A stretch of DNA of 64,000 nt, taken from NCBI RefSeq assembly GCF_024721115.1, contig NZ_JAMDHK010000004.1, positions 1 through 64,000 of the forward strand, given 5' to 3'. Shown piece by piece: positions 25,331-35,389 of the stretch. Each line of letters opens with the position of its first letter. The stretch's first letter is position 1. The notes beneath the pieces were generated by a model. That model was not told where the DNA came from. It saw nothing but the letters and a program-made list of their open reading frames with translations, and did no database searches. The translations under genes were made by a program, and so were the position numbers. The DNA comes from Salipiger pentaromativorans. Lineage in GTDB: Bacteria; Pseudomonadota; Alphaproteobacteria; Rhodobacterales; Rhodobacteraceae.

Positions 25331-26458
25331 TCAGGCGCGCAGCAGGCGGGCGGGCAGACGGCGCAGGGCGTGCGCGAGGAATTCGGGATAGTCGGTCTCT
25401 CCGGCAAGCAGCGCCATATAGCGCATCCGGGCGCTCTCGGAGCCGCGCAGGACACGGGTCATCCGGGGGCCGAGCCGCTCGGAAAAGAGCAAAGGGCGCA
25501 GCATCCGCGCGAGCCGAAGGTCGCGGTGCAGCGGGCGCAGGGCCTGCCGGTAGCGGCGCAGGGCGCTGTCCGGGACACCGGCGGCCAGAGCCGCCACGAT
25601 GGACTCGGCGGCAAGCCGGCCGCTATGCACGGCGTGGCCGATGCCTTCTCCGGTGATCGGATCCACCAGCCCGGCGGCGTCTCCGGTAAGCAGCACCGCG
25701 CCGCGTCCGGGGTGCGCGCGGAAGCTGCCGAAGGGCAGGAAATGGCCCTTGATGCGCAGATCCGGCGCGGCACCGATCTCGGCGAGATAGCGCGCCATCG
25801 CCGCTTTCATGCCGGGGTTGCGCGCGTGCAGCCCGCCGACCCCGATCGTGGTGCTGCCGGGTTTCGGAAAGCGCCAGCCATAGCCCCAGCGGGCGGCTCC
25901 GAAGTCGATGCGAAGCGTTGCTTCCGGGTCGGGCGGCGCCTCGGTTTCCAGGGCGAAGCCGATGGTGGCCGGATCGAAGGCGGCCCCGAAGAGCTGCCGC
26001 GCCACAGCGCTGTTCACCCCATCCGCGCCGATCAGGGCGCTGAACCCCAGGCGCGGACCGCTTGCCAAGGTGACATGCGCCGGCCCGATCTCCTGCACCC
26101 GCGTGCCGGTGAGGTCCTCTGCACCGGCCGCGCGCGCCTGCGTCAGAAGATGATGATCGAACGCATGGCGGGTGGTGAGATAGACCGGGGGGCAGCCCGA
26201 AACCGTACCGAGCTCTGCGCCGTTGCGGAAGAACGTCACGCGGTCCTGGCGTGTCAGCAGGCCGGGCGGGGGCAGGGCGCCGAGCGCCGTGAGATGGCCG
26301 AGGCAGCGGCCGGTGATCAGCCCGCCGCAGAGCTTGTCGCGGGGAAAGACAGCCTTGTCGATCAGCGCCACCCGCAGCCCGGCGCGCGCGGCAACCCGTG
26401 CCGCGGTCGCGCCGGCGGGACCGGCGCCAAGGACGATCAGGTCGAAACGGGTGGTCAT
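25331..26458 (-). CDS. Geranylgeranyl reductase-family FAD-dependent oxidoreductase
   Basis: Flavoprotein (375 aa) with the FAD Rossmann motif LGAGPAGATAAR (residue 10), LCGGLITGR (near 44), the GADGVNS motif (near 145) and GDAAGLVDPITGEGIGHAV (near 278). This is the geranylgeranyl reductase/ChlP-type family. It would saturate isoprenoid chains or oxidise a lipid-like substrate at the membrane. No photosynthesis genes are near, so a role in quinone or polyprenyl-lipid metabolism is more likely than bacteriochlorophyll synthesis. The start at 26458 has a weak ribosome site. Confidence 0.87.
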   Translation of the reverse strand: MTTRFDLIVLGAGPAGATAARVAARAGLRVALIDKAVFPRDKLCGGLITGRCLGHLTALGALPPPGLLTRQDRVTFFRNGAELGTVSGCPPVYLTTRHAFDHHLLTQARAAGAEDLTGTRVQEIGPAHVTLASGPRLGFSALIGADGVNSAVARQLFGAAFDPATIGFALETEAPPDPEATLRIDFGAARWGYGWRFPKPGSTTIGVGGLHARNPGMKAAMARYLAEIGAAPDLRIKGHFLPFGSFRAHPGRGAVLLTGDAAGLVDPITGEGIGHAVHSGRLAAESIVAALAAGVPDSALRRYRQALRPLHRDLRLARMLRPLLFSERLGPRMTRVLRGSESARMRYMALLAGETDYPEFLAHALRRLPARLLRA

Positions 26459-26524
26459 CGGGGCTTGCGTCGGATCGGGCTGCGCCGAGGATGCGGCGAT
26501 GATGCCGGCGCGGCAATGCGGAAA

Positions 26525-26554
26525 ACGTATTCTGAATATTGCATTTGTATACGT
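26525..26554. promoter_or_regulatory. AT-rich dyad upstream of DUF2892 gene
   Basis: ACGTAT and ATACGT are complementary across 18 bases, with an inner palindrome ATTCTGAAT (26529-26537). This is the most AT-rich spot nearby and probably the promoter/operator of the small membrane protein gene. Confidence 0.4.
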
Positions 26555-26625
26555 AACGGCCTATTTTACCCGGCAAGACGCGGGCGAAGAGGGTTTGCTT
26601 GCGGGTATTGGACAGGAGATTGGAA

Positions 26626-26829
26626 ATGACGCTCGATCGTGCCGTGATGGCGTTTGCAGGGGTAATGATCCTGCTGAGCGTGGCGCTGACCGTCTGGGTT
26701 TCGCCCTATTGGATCTGGTTCACGGTGTTCATCGGGGTGAACATGATCCAGTCGTCCTTTACCGGGTTCTGCCCGGCGGCGATGATCTTTCGCAAATTCG
26801 GCGTGAAGACCGGCTGCGCCTTCGAATGA
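26626..26829 (+). CDS. DUF2892 (YgaP-like) small inner membrane protein
   Basis: A 67-residue protein with two hydrophobic helices (about residues 7-24 and 29-45), followed by FTGFCPAAMIFRKFGVKTGC, the typical DUF2892 tail with two cysteines. Full YgaP proteins fuse this domain to a rhodanese; here it stands alone. The ATG at 26626 follows GGAG. Such genes are often in sulfide- or persulfide-responsive operons, but no such partner lies alongside. Confidence 0.88.
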   Translation: MTLDRAVMAFAGVMILLSVALTVWVSPYWIWFTVFIGVNMIQSSFTGFCPAAMIFRKFGVKTGCAFE

Positions 26830-26840
26830 GGCCATGAAAA

Positions 26841-26866
26841 AAGGCGCGCTCTTGCGGGCGCGCCTT
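26841..26866 (-). terminator. Intrinsic terminator of the cold-shock gene
   Basis: AAGGCGCGC and GCGCGCCTT form a 9-bp stem with an 8-base loop. Read on the minus strand the stem runs directly into a six-T tract (26837-26842). It lies 22 bases beyond the cspA-like stop: a textbook Rho-independent terminator. Confidence 0.85.
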
Positions 26867-26888
26867 GCACTGGTCTGTCCGATCCGGA

Positions 26889-27095
26889 TCAGAGCAGTTC
26901 GATGTTCACGGCGCTTTCGCGGCCGTCACGGCCGGCTTGCAGCTCGTAGGACACTTTCTGGTTGTCCTGGAGGCCGGTGAGGCCCGAACGCTCGACGGCG
27001 GAGATGTGGACGAACACGTCCTTGGAGCCGCCCTCGGGTGCGATGAAGCCATAACCTTTGGTGGTGTTGAACCACTTCACGGTGCCAGTTGCCAT
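26889..27095 (-). CDS. Cold-shock domain protein (CspA family)
   Basis: RNA-binding cold-shock protein (68 aa) with both RNP motifs, KGYGFI (residues 16-21) and VFVHIS (near 29), in an OB-fold of five strands. The start is at 27095 (MATGTVKW), preceded by AGGAAAGGG; a longer frame adds eight unlikely residues. Single gene with its own terminator and a candidate promoter giving a leader of about 130 bases, as in temperature-responsive csp mRNAs. Confidence 0.95.
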   Translation of the reverse strand: MATGTVKWFNTTKGYGFIAPEGGSKDVFVHISAVERSGLTGLQDNQKVSYELQAGRDGRESAVNIELL

Positions 27096-27227
27096 GGGTA
27101 AAACCCTTTCCTGTTTCATGCTGCCCGCGGAGGTGCGGCAGCCCGGCGTTTCGTCAGTGCAGTATCGGTAGCGCTGCTGCCGGTAAGGAAGACAGGTAGG
27201 TCGATAGGCGTAACGTTAGCGCCGAAG

Positions 27228-27256
27228 GGTATGCCAGAGGGGCGTGATTCCAGCAA
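27228..27256 (-). promoter_or_regulatory. Candidate promoter of the cold-shock gene
   Basis: On the minus strand TTGCTG (27251-27256) and CATACC (27228-27233) are spaced by 17 bases, giving a 5' leader of roughly 125 bases before the start at 27095. Confidence 0.35.
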
Positions 27257-27434
27257 GAGAAATCGGAGGGCAGGGCTTTCGTGCCAAGTGACGGCAACGG
27301 CGCGAGAGCGCGTGATTCCGGAGGATTTCGCCGGTTGGAGAGGCGCGCTCCGAAGGCTGCCAGGATGCAGTCGTTGTCACCATTCGGCGTAGCGTCGTTG
27401 CCGCGGGGCGGGCGCTTCCGGTTCGGGCGCGTTG

Positions 27435-27465
27435 CGTCAGATGCCTTTGTCAAAGGCATCTGACG
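27435..27465. repeat. Perfect 15-bp inverted repeat (31-bp palindrome)
   Basis: CGTCAGATGCCTTTG and CAAAGGCATCTGACG flank a single T. It may be an operator, a cruciform or a bidirectional terminator. It is unusually perfect and lies in the long gene-free gap. Confidence 0.6.
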
Positions 27466-27482
27466 AGGGTGACCACCCTTTT
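27466..27482 (+). terminator. Short hairpin with T-run
   Basis: AGGGTG and CACCCT pair across AC and are followed by TTT. It abuts the 31-bp palindrome. No plus-strand gene precedes it closely, so its role is uncertain. Confidence 0.3.
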
Positions 27483-27595
27483 CGGCACTCCCAGAGGACG
27501 CGCCAGCCGCATGTGGTGCAGAGCGATCCTGTGCGCGACCGACGGTATGCGATCCCGGCAGAGAGGACGGCATTTGCGCACAAGAGGGCGACCGG

Positions 27596-27622
27596 GTGCG
27601 GGTGGCGGAAAACCGCCCGCAC
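27596..27622 (-). terminator. Hairpin after ettA
   Basis: GTGCGGG and CCCGCAC pair, with an inner CGG/CCG, starting 18 bases beyond the ettA stop. No T-run on the minus strand, so possibly a Rho-independent-like or stability hairpin. Confidence 0.35.
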
Positions 27623-27640
27623 TCCGTAAGCCGCCAGCTC

Positions 27641-29296
<1,656 letters not shown>

Positions 29297-29417
29297 GCGG
29301 TCCTCCGGCGAAATCTTCGGGGGTCTGTATCGCACCACGGCAGGGGAATGCAAAGGCCCGTCCGTGCCGGGCGCATCTCGGGGCCAGATGCCGGAAAATC
29401 CCGGAATAGGCGACGGG

Positions 29418-29434
29418 TTTAAGCCGATCGTAAG
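29418..29434. promoter_or_regulatory. Degenerate response-regulator-like box
   Basis: TTTAAG-CCGAT-CGTAAG keeps the 11-bp period of the boxes at 14670 and 16316 but differs at three positions. It lies between divergent ettA and chemoreceptor genes. Weak candidate only. Confidence 0.2.
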
Positions 29435-29502
29435 CCTTTGCGGTGCATGTGCAGTCTCGGAACGTCTCGGGCCCGCCGCTGGCCGAGTATGGGAGTGCCG
29501 AT

Positions 29503-31890
29503 GTGACCCAACCGAAGCGTAAATTCCGCCGCAGCCGGTGGAAAAGGCTGAAGCTGAAGTGGAAGATGCCGGTCCTGATCGGCCTGCCGACCATTGCTCT
29601 GATGCTCGCCGTGGTCGGGGTGAGCTATTATTATGCCCGTGTCGAGATGGCGACGCAGCGCGAGGCGGCGTTTCGCAATCTGCTGAATGACCGCGAGCGG
29701 GCGCTGGAAACCTGGCTCGGTCAGACCGAGACCGATCTGCGCGACCTCGCCGGGAGCCGGGCGGTGCGCACCGCGCTGCCGCTTTTCGCGCGAAGCTGGA
29801 ACCGGATCGAGGGCGATCCGGGGGCGTATCTGCGCCGCGCCTATATCGAAGAAAATCCGAATCCCGTCGGCGAAAAGGATGTGCTGCTTCAGGCCGATGA
29901 CGGTTCCGTCTGGTCGCAGATCCACGCGAGCTATCACGACGGTCTGCGCAACTTTCAGCGCCAGCGGGGATATTACGATCTCTTCCTCTTCGATCTACAG
30001 GGAAACCTGGTCTATTCCGTGTTCAAGGAGCTCGATTTCGCGACCAATCTGGTGAATGGCCCCTACAAGGAGACGGGCCTTGGCGCCGCCTTCCGCGATG
30101 CGGCGCGCGCGCCGGAGGGGGGGATCGTCTTCACCGAATTCGACCGCTACGCCCCCAGCGCGGGCGCCGCGGCGAAATTTGCGGCAATGCCGGTCTTCGA
30201 CGCCGAAGGCGGGCGCATCGGGGTTGTCGCGCTGCAAATTCCCATCGGGCATATCGCGCAGGCGCTGTCCGAATCGGGGCTTTTGGGGCGCACCGGGCGG
30301 GTCTATGCGGTCGACCGGCAGGGCCGCGCGCTCAGCGCGGTCTCCGGAGAGACGGAATATGCGGTGCTCGACGGGCTGCCCGCCTCGCCGCAGATCCAGG
30401 CGGCCAGTGGCGGGCGCGCGGAGGCGTTCCGCGACGTGCCGGGAATCAGTGGCAACGCGGTGGTCGCGTTTACCGATTTCACCCAATTCGCGGGAACCGA
30501 CTGGGGCTTTGTCGTCGAACAGGACATGGCCGAGGCCTTTGCGCCCGAACAACATCTGCTGCTGCTGACGCTGGCGCAGATGCTTGTGGTCGGGATCCTT
30601 GTGGTGGGCCTCTCCTTCTTCGTGGCGCGGTTCCTGACAACGCGAATCTCTTTGCTGTCGGCCAGTGTCTCGATGATGTCGGACGGGGATTTCGAGACGA
30701 TCGTGAACCAGACCAAGACCGGCGACGAGCTGGGCGACATCGCGCGCGCACTCGAACGGTTCAAGACCGATCTCGCCAAGGGGCAGGCGGCCGCTGCCCG
30801 GCAGGAGGCGACGCAGCGCGAACAGCGCGAGATCGTCGAGCGGCTGAGCAAGGCGCTGTCCGAACTCGCCTCTGGCAGCCTCGTCTGCCGGATCGACCAG
30901 CCGCTCGGCGAGGATTACGAGCAGCTTCGCGAGGATTTCAATGCGACGGTGGATGCGCTGAGCGGGATCATCGCGGAGCTTCGCGAGAGTGCGCATCGCA
31001 TCGACGAAGACGCGCGCGGGCTCAGCGAAAACACCGATCAGCTTTCGCAGCGGACGGAAAACCAGGCGGCGACGCTGGAGGAAACCGCCGCGGCGATGGA
31101 AGAGATCACGAACAACGTGAAATTCACCTCGGACGGAGCCAATGCCATTGTGCAGGCGATCAGTTCGGCGCGCAGCGAGGCCGAGAAGGGCGAGAAGGTG
31201 CGCGGCAGCGCGGTCGCGGCGATGTCGAGCATCGAGGAATCCTCCAAGCAGATCGGCCAGATCATCCGGGTGATGGAGGATATCGCCTTTCAGACCAACC
31301 TGCTGGCGTTGAACGCCGGGGTCGAGGCGGCGCGCGCCGGCGAGGTGGGGCGCGGGTTCGCCGTTGTCGCCTCGGAAGTCCGGGCGCTGGCGCAGCGCTC
31401 TTCGGACAGCGCGGCAGAAATCCGGGATCTGATCGTAAATTCGACGGAGAGCGTGAGCAACGGGGTGAAACTGGTGTCGGAACTGGGTCGGTCGATCGAG
31501 ACGATCCTGCAAGAGATCACCGATATGTCCTCTCAGATCCAGGATATCGCCACGGGGGCGTCCGAGCAGGCGACCGGTCTCGGCGAGATCAATTCCGGCA
31601 TCACCATTCTCGACGAGGTGACACAGAAGAACGCGGCGATGGTCGGGGAAAGCGCCGCTGCGGGCCGCGCCCTGCTGCAGAAGGCCGGGGATCTGCGTGA
31701 CCTTGTGGCGCGCTTCGATACCGGGGAGCTGCTGGCCGGCCAGCAGGTTCTGTCGCCGCATCCGGCGCCGGTTGCGCAGGGCTGGGAGCTGTCCGATCCC
31801 CTCGCCTCCGAGGGGGTGGAGGCGGAGCCTCTACCGCGTGCCCGCGTGGCGGCGTCCGGCGGCGCCAGCCCCGTCTGGGAGGACTTCTGA
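29503..31890 (+). CDS. Methyl-accepting chemotaxis protein with large periplasmic sensor and CheR tether
   Basis: Chemoreceptor of about 795 aa. Helix 1 lies near residues 24-48, a large double-Cache-like periplasmic domain follows to about 355, then helix 2, HAMP (about 380-440) and a signalling domain with [19 protein letters not shown] near 600. The last five residues, VWEDF, fit the aromatic-x2-aromatic tether recognised by CheR/CheB. GTG at 29503 is chosen for its GGGAG ribosome site; GTG at 29443 in the same frame is possible. It could help adapt neighbouring receptors that lack the tether. Ligand unknown. Confidence 0.92.
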   Translation: MTQPKRKFRRSRWKRLKLKWKMPVLIGLPTIALMLAVVGVSYYYARVEMATQREAAFRNLLNDRERALETWLGQTETDLRDLAGSRAVRTALPLFARSWNRIEGDPGAYLRRAYIEENPNPVGEKDVLLQADDGSVWSQIHASYHDGLRNFQRQRGYYDLFLFDLQGNLVYSVFKELDFATNLVNGPYKETGLGAAFRDAARAPEGGIVFTEFDRYAPSAGAAAKFAAMPVFDAEGGRIGVVALQIPIGHIAQALSESGLLGRTGRVYAVDRQGRALSAVSGETEYAVLDGLPASPQIQAASGGRAEAFRDVPGISGNAVVAFTDFTQFAGTDWGFVVEQDMAEAFAPEQHLLLLTLAQMLVVGILVVGLSFFVARFLTTRISLLSASVSMMSDGDFETIVNQTKTGDELGDIARALERFKTDLAKGQAAAARQEATQREQREIVERLSKALSELASGSLVCRIDQPLGEDYEQLREDFNATVDALSGIIAELRESAHRIDEDARGLSENTDQLSQRTENQAATLEETAAAMEEITNNVKFTSDGANAIVQAISSARSEAEKGEKVRGSAVAAMSSIEESSKQIGQIIRVMEDIAFQTNLLALNAGVEAARAGEVGRGFAVVASEVRALAQRSSDSAAEIRDLIVNSTESVSNGVKLVSELGRSIETILQEITDMSSQIQDIATGASEQATGLGEINSGITILDEVTQKNAAMVGESAAAGRALLQKAGDLRDLVARFDTGELLAGQQVLSPHPAPVAQGWELSDPLASEGVEAEPLPRARVAASGGASPVWEDF

Positions 31891-32037
31891 GGGGCGAATA
31901 CACGCTGCGTCTCGTGCCCGGCGCGTCTCCGGAACCGCTCGGGGCGCGGTGGGCTGACGGTAGACAGATGTCTTTTCTGTTGAAATCCCATATGGTTCCG
32001 GTGTCTGGTGCGGATATTCCGATTGGGAAAAGGCCGG

Positions 32038-32652
32038 ATGCTCTGGAATGCGCATGAAGCCGGGCTCCGGCTGGTGCCCGGACAAACGGTAGGTTTGCTG
32101 GGGGGGTCCTTCGATCCGCCCCATGCCGGCCATGTTCATATCACGCTCGAGGCGCTGCGCCGTTTCCGGCTGGACCGGGTGGTCTGGCTGGTCAGCCCCG
32201 GCAACCCGCTCAAGGCGCATGGACCGGCACCGCTGGACGAACGCATGGCGGCGGCGCGCGCGATCATGCGGCATCCAAGGGTGATCGTCAGCGATTTCGA
32301 GCGGCTCGCCGGAACCCGCCATACCGCCCGCACGCTCGCGGTGTTGCAGCGGGCCTATCCCGGTGTGCGCTTTGTCTGGCTCATGGGCGCGGACAATCTG
32401 GCACAGCTTCACCGCTGGGAGGACTGGCGGCAAATCATGGATCGTATGCCGGTTGGCGTGCTGGCGCGCTCCGGCAGCCGGATGGCCGCGCGCGGATCGG
32501 TTGCGGCGGAGATCTACCGGCATGCGCGGCTGTCGGCCCGGCTGGCGCCATTGCTGGCGCGGTCGCGCCCGCCGGCCTGGTGCTTTCTGAACGTGCCCAT
32601 GGTCGATCTCAGTTCCACGGAGCTGCGCCGGGCGCGGCAGGGGGACGCATGA
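32038..32652 (+). CDS. nadD: Nicotinate-nucleotide adenylyltransferase
   Basis: NAD biosynthesis enzyme (about 204 aa) adenylating nicotinate mononucleotide with ATP in the cytoplasm. [13 protein letters not shown] near residue 20 contains the HxGH-type nucleotidyltransferase site, and DLSSTELR near the C-terminus is the ISSTxxR-like motif. ATG at 32038 has AAAAGG upstream; a GTG at 32008 in frame is an alternative. It precedes dacB by 65 bases on the same strand. Confidence 0.93.
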   Translation: MLWNAHEAGLRLVPGQTVGLLGGSFDPPHAGHVHITLEALRRFRLDRVVWLVSPGNPLKAHGPAPLDERMAAARAIMRHPRVIVSDFERLAGTRHTARTLAVLQRAYPGVRFVWLMGADNLAQLHRWEDWRQIMDRMPVGVLARSGSRMAARGSVAAEIYRHARLSARLAPLLARSRPPAWCFLNVPMVDLSSTELRRARQGDA

Positions 32653-32717
32653 AATGTGATTGCGCCCGGTCATCCTGCCGCTTGTCGAGCCGCGCGCGCT
32701 GAGGTTAGATCATCGGC

Positions 32718-34217
32718 ATGACGCAAGGATTTTCACGGCGAGGATTTCTGACTTCGGTCTGTGCGGCGGGCCTCTTTGCGGCGGCGCCGGCCCGGGCCAA
32801 TGCGCCCTTGCGCTCGCTGCGCCCCGCCGCCCGGGGCGAGGATCTGCGCCTGCGCAGCCTCAGGACGCCGGAAGATCTGATCGCTGCGGCGCGGCTGGAC
32901 GGTGAGGTCGGCTTTGCGGTGGTGACGCTGTCTTCGGGGAGGGTGCTGGAACAGCACGGCGCCGCGATCGGGCTGCCCCCGGCGAGCGTCGCCAAGGCGC
33001 TGACCGCGTCCTACGCGCTCGACACGCTGGGGCCGGGCTATCATTTCGCGACCGAGATCCTGATCACCGGCGCCATCGCCGAGGGTGTGGTCGAGGGCGA
33101 TCTTGTGCTGCTGGGCGGTGGCGACCCGACGCTCGATACCGACGGGCTGGCCGAGCTGGCGGGGATGCTGCGCGAAAAGGGGGTCACCGGGGTCAAGGGC
33201 CGCTTCCTCGTCTGCGGCAGCGCGCTGCCCTACACCCGCTCGATCGACCCGGACCAGCCGGAGCATGTGGGCTACAGCCCGGCGGTGTCGGGGCTCAACC
33301 TGAATTACAACCGGGTGCATTTCGAATGGCGCCAGGGCGGCAACGGGTATCAGGTCAGCATGGACGCGCGGTCGGAGACATTGCGCCCGGCGGTGCATAT
33401 GGCCCGCATGGGCGTGGTGGCGCGGGATGTGCCGGTCTACACCTACCGCGACGGTGGCGCGCGCGACGAATGGACGGTGGCGCGTGGCGCACTCGGCAAG
33501 GGGGGCGCGCGCTGGCTGCCCGTCCGCAAACCCGAGCTTTACGCCGGTGAGGTGTTCCAGGCATTGGCGGGTGGTCAGGGGATTGCGCTGCCGGCGCCGG
33601 GCGTTGTCGAGACCTGTCCCGAGGGCGAGGTCGTGGTGCGGCGCGAAAGCGCGCCGCTGCGCGTCGTTCTGCGCGACATGCTGAAATGGTCCACCAACCT
33701 GACCGCCGAGATCGTCGGTCAGACCGCGACCCGCGCGCGGCATGGCGCGGTCGGATCGCTGCGCGAATCGGCCGAGGCAATGAACCTTTGGGCGCGCGAG
33801 GCGCTTGGGCTCAGCCATGTGCATCTGGTGGATCATTCGGGGCTGGGCGATCAAAGCCGGATCTCGGCGGCGGATATGGCGCAGGCGCTGGTACAGATCC
33901 GCACGCGGCTGGGGTTGAAGCCGCTGCTGAAGAGCTTTCCGATGCGCGATGCCCAGCGGCGGATCATCAAGGATCATCCGATCCAGGTGCATGCCAAGAC
34001 CGGCACATTGAACTTTGTGAGCGGTCTGGCGGGCTTTGCCGACCTGCCCGACGGAACCGAGCTGGTCTTTGCGATCTTCTGCGGCGATCTCGACCGCAGG
34101 GCGGGGCTCAGCCGCGCGGAGCGCGAACGCCCCGAAGGCGCGGTGGCCTGGAACCGCCGTGCGAAGGCGCTGCAACAGGGCCTGATCGAGCGCTGGGCGG
34201 TGCTTTCGGGAAGCTGA
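32718..34217 (+). CDS. dacB: D-alanyl-D-alanine carboxypeptidase/endopeptidase (PBP4, DacB)
   Basis: Periplasmic penicillin-binding protein 4-type enzyme (499 aa) that trims or opens peptidoglycan cross-links. The signal SRRGFLTSV looks Tat-like and ends near ARA at residue 27. The serine-protease triad motifs are SVAK (Ser90, Lys93), STN (near 325) and KTG (near 430), and a large inserted domain lies between the first two, as in class C PBPs. It is convergent with an L,D-transpeptidase gene, so two cell-wall enzymes share this locus. Confidence 0.94.
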   Translation: MTQGFSRRGFLTSVCAAGLFAAAPARANAPLRSLRPAARGEDLRLRSLRTPEDLIAAARLDGEVGFAVVTLSSGRVLEQHGAAIGLPPASVAKALTASYALDTLGPGYHFATEILITGAIAEGVVEGDLVLLGGGDPTLDTDGLAELAGMLREKGVTGVKGRFLVCGSALPYTRSIDPDQPEHVGYSPAVSGLNLNYNRVHFEWRQGGNGYQVSMDARSETLRPAVHMARMGVVARDVPVYTYRDGGARDEWTVARGALGKGGARWLPVRKPELYAGEVFQALAGGQGIALPAPGVVETCPEGEVVVRRESAPLRVVLRDMLKWSTNLTAEIVGQTATRARHGAVGSLRESAEAMNLWAREALGLSHVHLVDHSGLGDQSRISAADMAQALVQIRTRLGLKPLLKSFPMRDAQRRIIKDHPIQVHAKTGTLNFVSGLAGFADLPDGTELVFAIFCGDLDRRAGLSRAERERPEGAVAWNRRAKALQQGLIERWAVLSGS

Positions 34218-34232
34218 GCGCGGCGCGCTCAG
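34214..34232. terminator. Compact hairpin between convergent wall-enzyme genes
   Basis: CTGAGCGC and GCGCTCAG pair around GGC; the arms include both stop codons. Probably a shared bidirectional terminator, though without a T-run. Confidence 0.45.
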
Positions 34233-34657
34233 TTCTCGATCACCACGCGCATGTTGGCTTTGCCCACGGTCTCAACGAGGCTGAAGAGCCGTGCCGCGTG
34301 ATCGGGGTGCAGGCGCACGCAGCCTGCCGAGGCCGGACGGCCCAGCCGGCTGATCTGGTTGGTGCCGTGGATCGCGTAATTGCCCCGGAAGAAGATCGAA
34401 TAGGGCATGGGCGCGTTATTGTAGAGGCTCGACTTGTGATAGCGCGACAGGAACTGCGGAGAGAAGGTGCCGCGCGGAGTCCATTTGCCCTCGCGGGCAG
34501 TGGAGACGGGCCAGGTATAGGCGACCTTGCCGTTGTGAATGACGGTCATGGTCTGGCTGGAAATATCGACCTTGGCGACAAGCGGAGCGGCGGCCCCGAT
34601 GATCGGCAGCAGGCAGAGAACGAGCGCGCCAATGAGCGTGAAGGCGAAGCGGTTCAT
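34229..34657 (-). CDS. L,D-transpeptidase (YkuD domain)
   Basis: Short exported YkuD protein (142 aa). A hydrophobic signal spans residues 5-24, and the catalytic residues are His97 in AIHGTN and Cys113 in SAGCVRLHP, the full family motif including the following Arg. It lacks any extra peptidoglycan-binding domain. GGGGGAT precedes the ATG at 34657; the longer frame upstream is unlikely. Second L,D-transpeptidase in the window, beside dacB. Confidence 0.92.
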   Translation of the reverse strand: MNRFAFTLIGALVLCLLPIIGAAAPLVAKVDISSQTMTVIHNGKVAYTWPVSTAREGKWTPRGTFSPQFLSRYHKSSLYNNAPMPYSIFFRGNYAIHGTNQISRLGRPASAGCVRLHPDHAARLFSLVETVGKANMRVVIEN

Positions 34658-34842
34658 GAAATCATCCCCCAATAGAGTAACGTTCGGAAATATCGGCTTA
34701 AAAATGCCAAGATTATGTTTAGAGCAGATTCGGGCATGTCGCAAAGTCAGAAAATCCTGACCCTGCGGTTTTCCGGCGCCGCGGCCGGAAGTGGGAGTGG
34801 TTTTGAGGCGCCGGAGGGGGAGCCGGCGGTTTTGCGGACCGG

Positions 34843-35268
34843 TCAGGCCGAAAGATGACGGGCCCGCGCACCGCGCTCGATGGCGGCGGCGTGCAGGCGG
34901 TCGATGTCCAGCTCGTAGCGGATCTCTTCCAGCAGCCGCAGCTCTTCCTCGCGCAGCGTGCCGTCGGCGGCGGCCACATCGCAGGCCAGCGCATAGGCGG
35001 TCTCGAACAGCCGCTCGGGCAGGTTGTCGCGGATCAGCCCGAAAAGCGCGTCGAGCCCGTCTTCCTGCTCGAAGAGCTCGAACACGAGTTCCGACATCGT
35101 GCGGATGCGGTCGATGTCGTAATCGGCGAAGATCGGCAGCATGTTCACCGAGGATTCGATCTTGACCAGCTCGGCGGTGCGCAGGTTCTGGTCGGAGGCG
35201 GAGACGGCGATCATGAGCGCCACAAGGCAGTCTTGCGCAGTCAGCGGGTGCGGGGCGGCTTCGGTCAC
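34843..35268 (-). CDS. TerB-family tellurite resistance-like protein
   Basis: Small all-helical acidic protein (141 aa) with the TerB/DjlA-like pattern MIAVSASDQNLRTAE, and CDVAAADGTLREEELRLL, in which acidic residues bind metal. The start is a GTG at 35268 preceded by GAAAGAG. No other tellurite genes are near, so the name describes the fold only. It diverges from lysK; biological role unknown. Confidence 0.85.
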   Translation of the reverse strand: MTEAAPHPLTAQDCLVALMIAVSASDQNLRTAELVKIESSVNMLPIFADYDIDRIRTMSELVFELFEQEDGLDALFGLIRDNLPERLFETAYALACDVAAADGTLREEELRLLEEIRYELDIDRLHAAAIERGARARHLSA

Positions 35269-35307
35269 GGCTACTCTTTCTTTGCGTGTCTGCTGGCGGG
35301 CAATTTA

Positions 35308-35336
35308 TTGACCCTGCACCCCGTCTGCAATAGGAC
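35308..35336 (+). promoter_or_regulatory. Candidate lysK promoter
   Basis: TTGACC and TAGGAC are spaced by 17 bases, about 55 bases before the lysK start. The -35 is good and the -10 is poor. Confidence 0.3.
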
Positions 35337-35389
35337 GCGGGCGCATCTGCCCCTGCTGTGAAGGGGTGTTATCCCATGGAGTGTTTCGG

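Larger units (their letters stand above)
27096..27640. other. Long intergenic region between cspA-like and ettA genes
   Basis: 545 bases without a credible gene; the short frames here have skewed composition and no family resemblance. It contains a candidate promoter and leader for the cold-shock gene, a 31-bp palindrome, a small hairpin with T-run and a hairpin near the ettA stop. Confidence 0.5.

Noticed and set aside
29418-29434. Third response-regulator box before the second chemoreceptor as a firm regulon member
   Set aside because: Three mismatches to the other two boxes; kept only as a low-confidence site.
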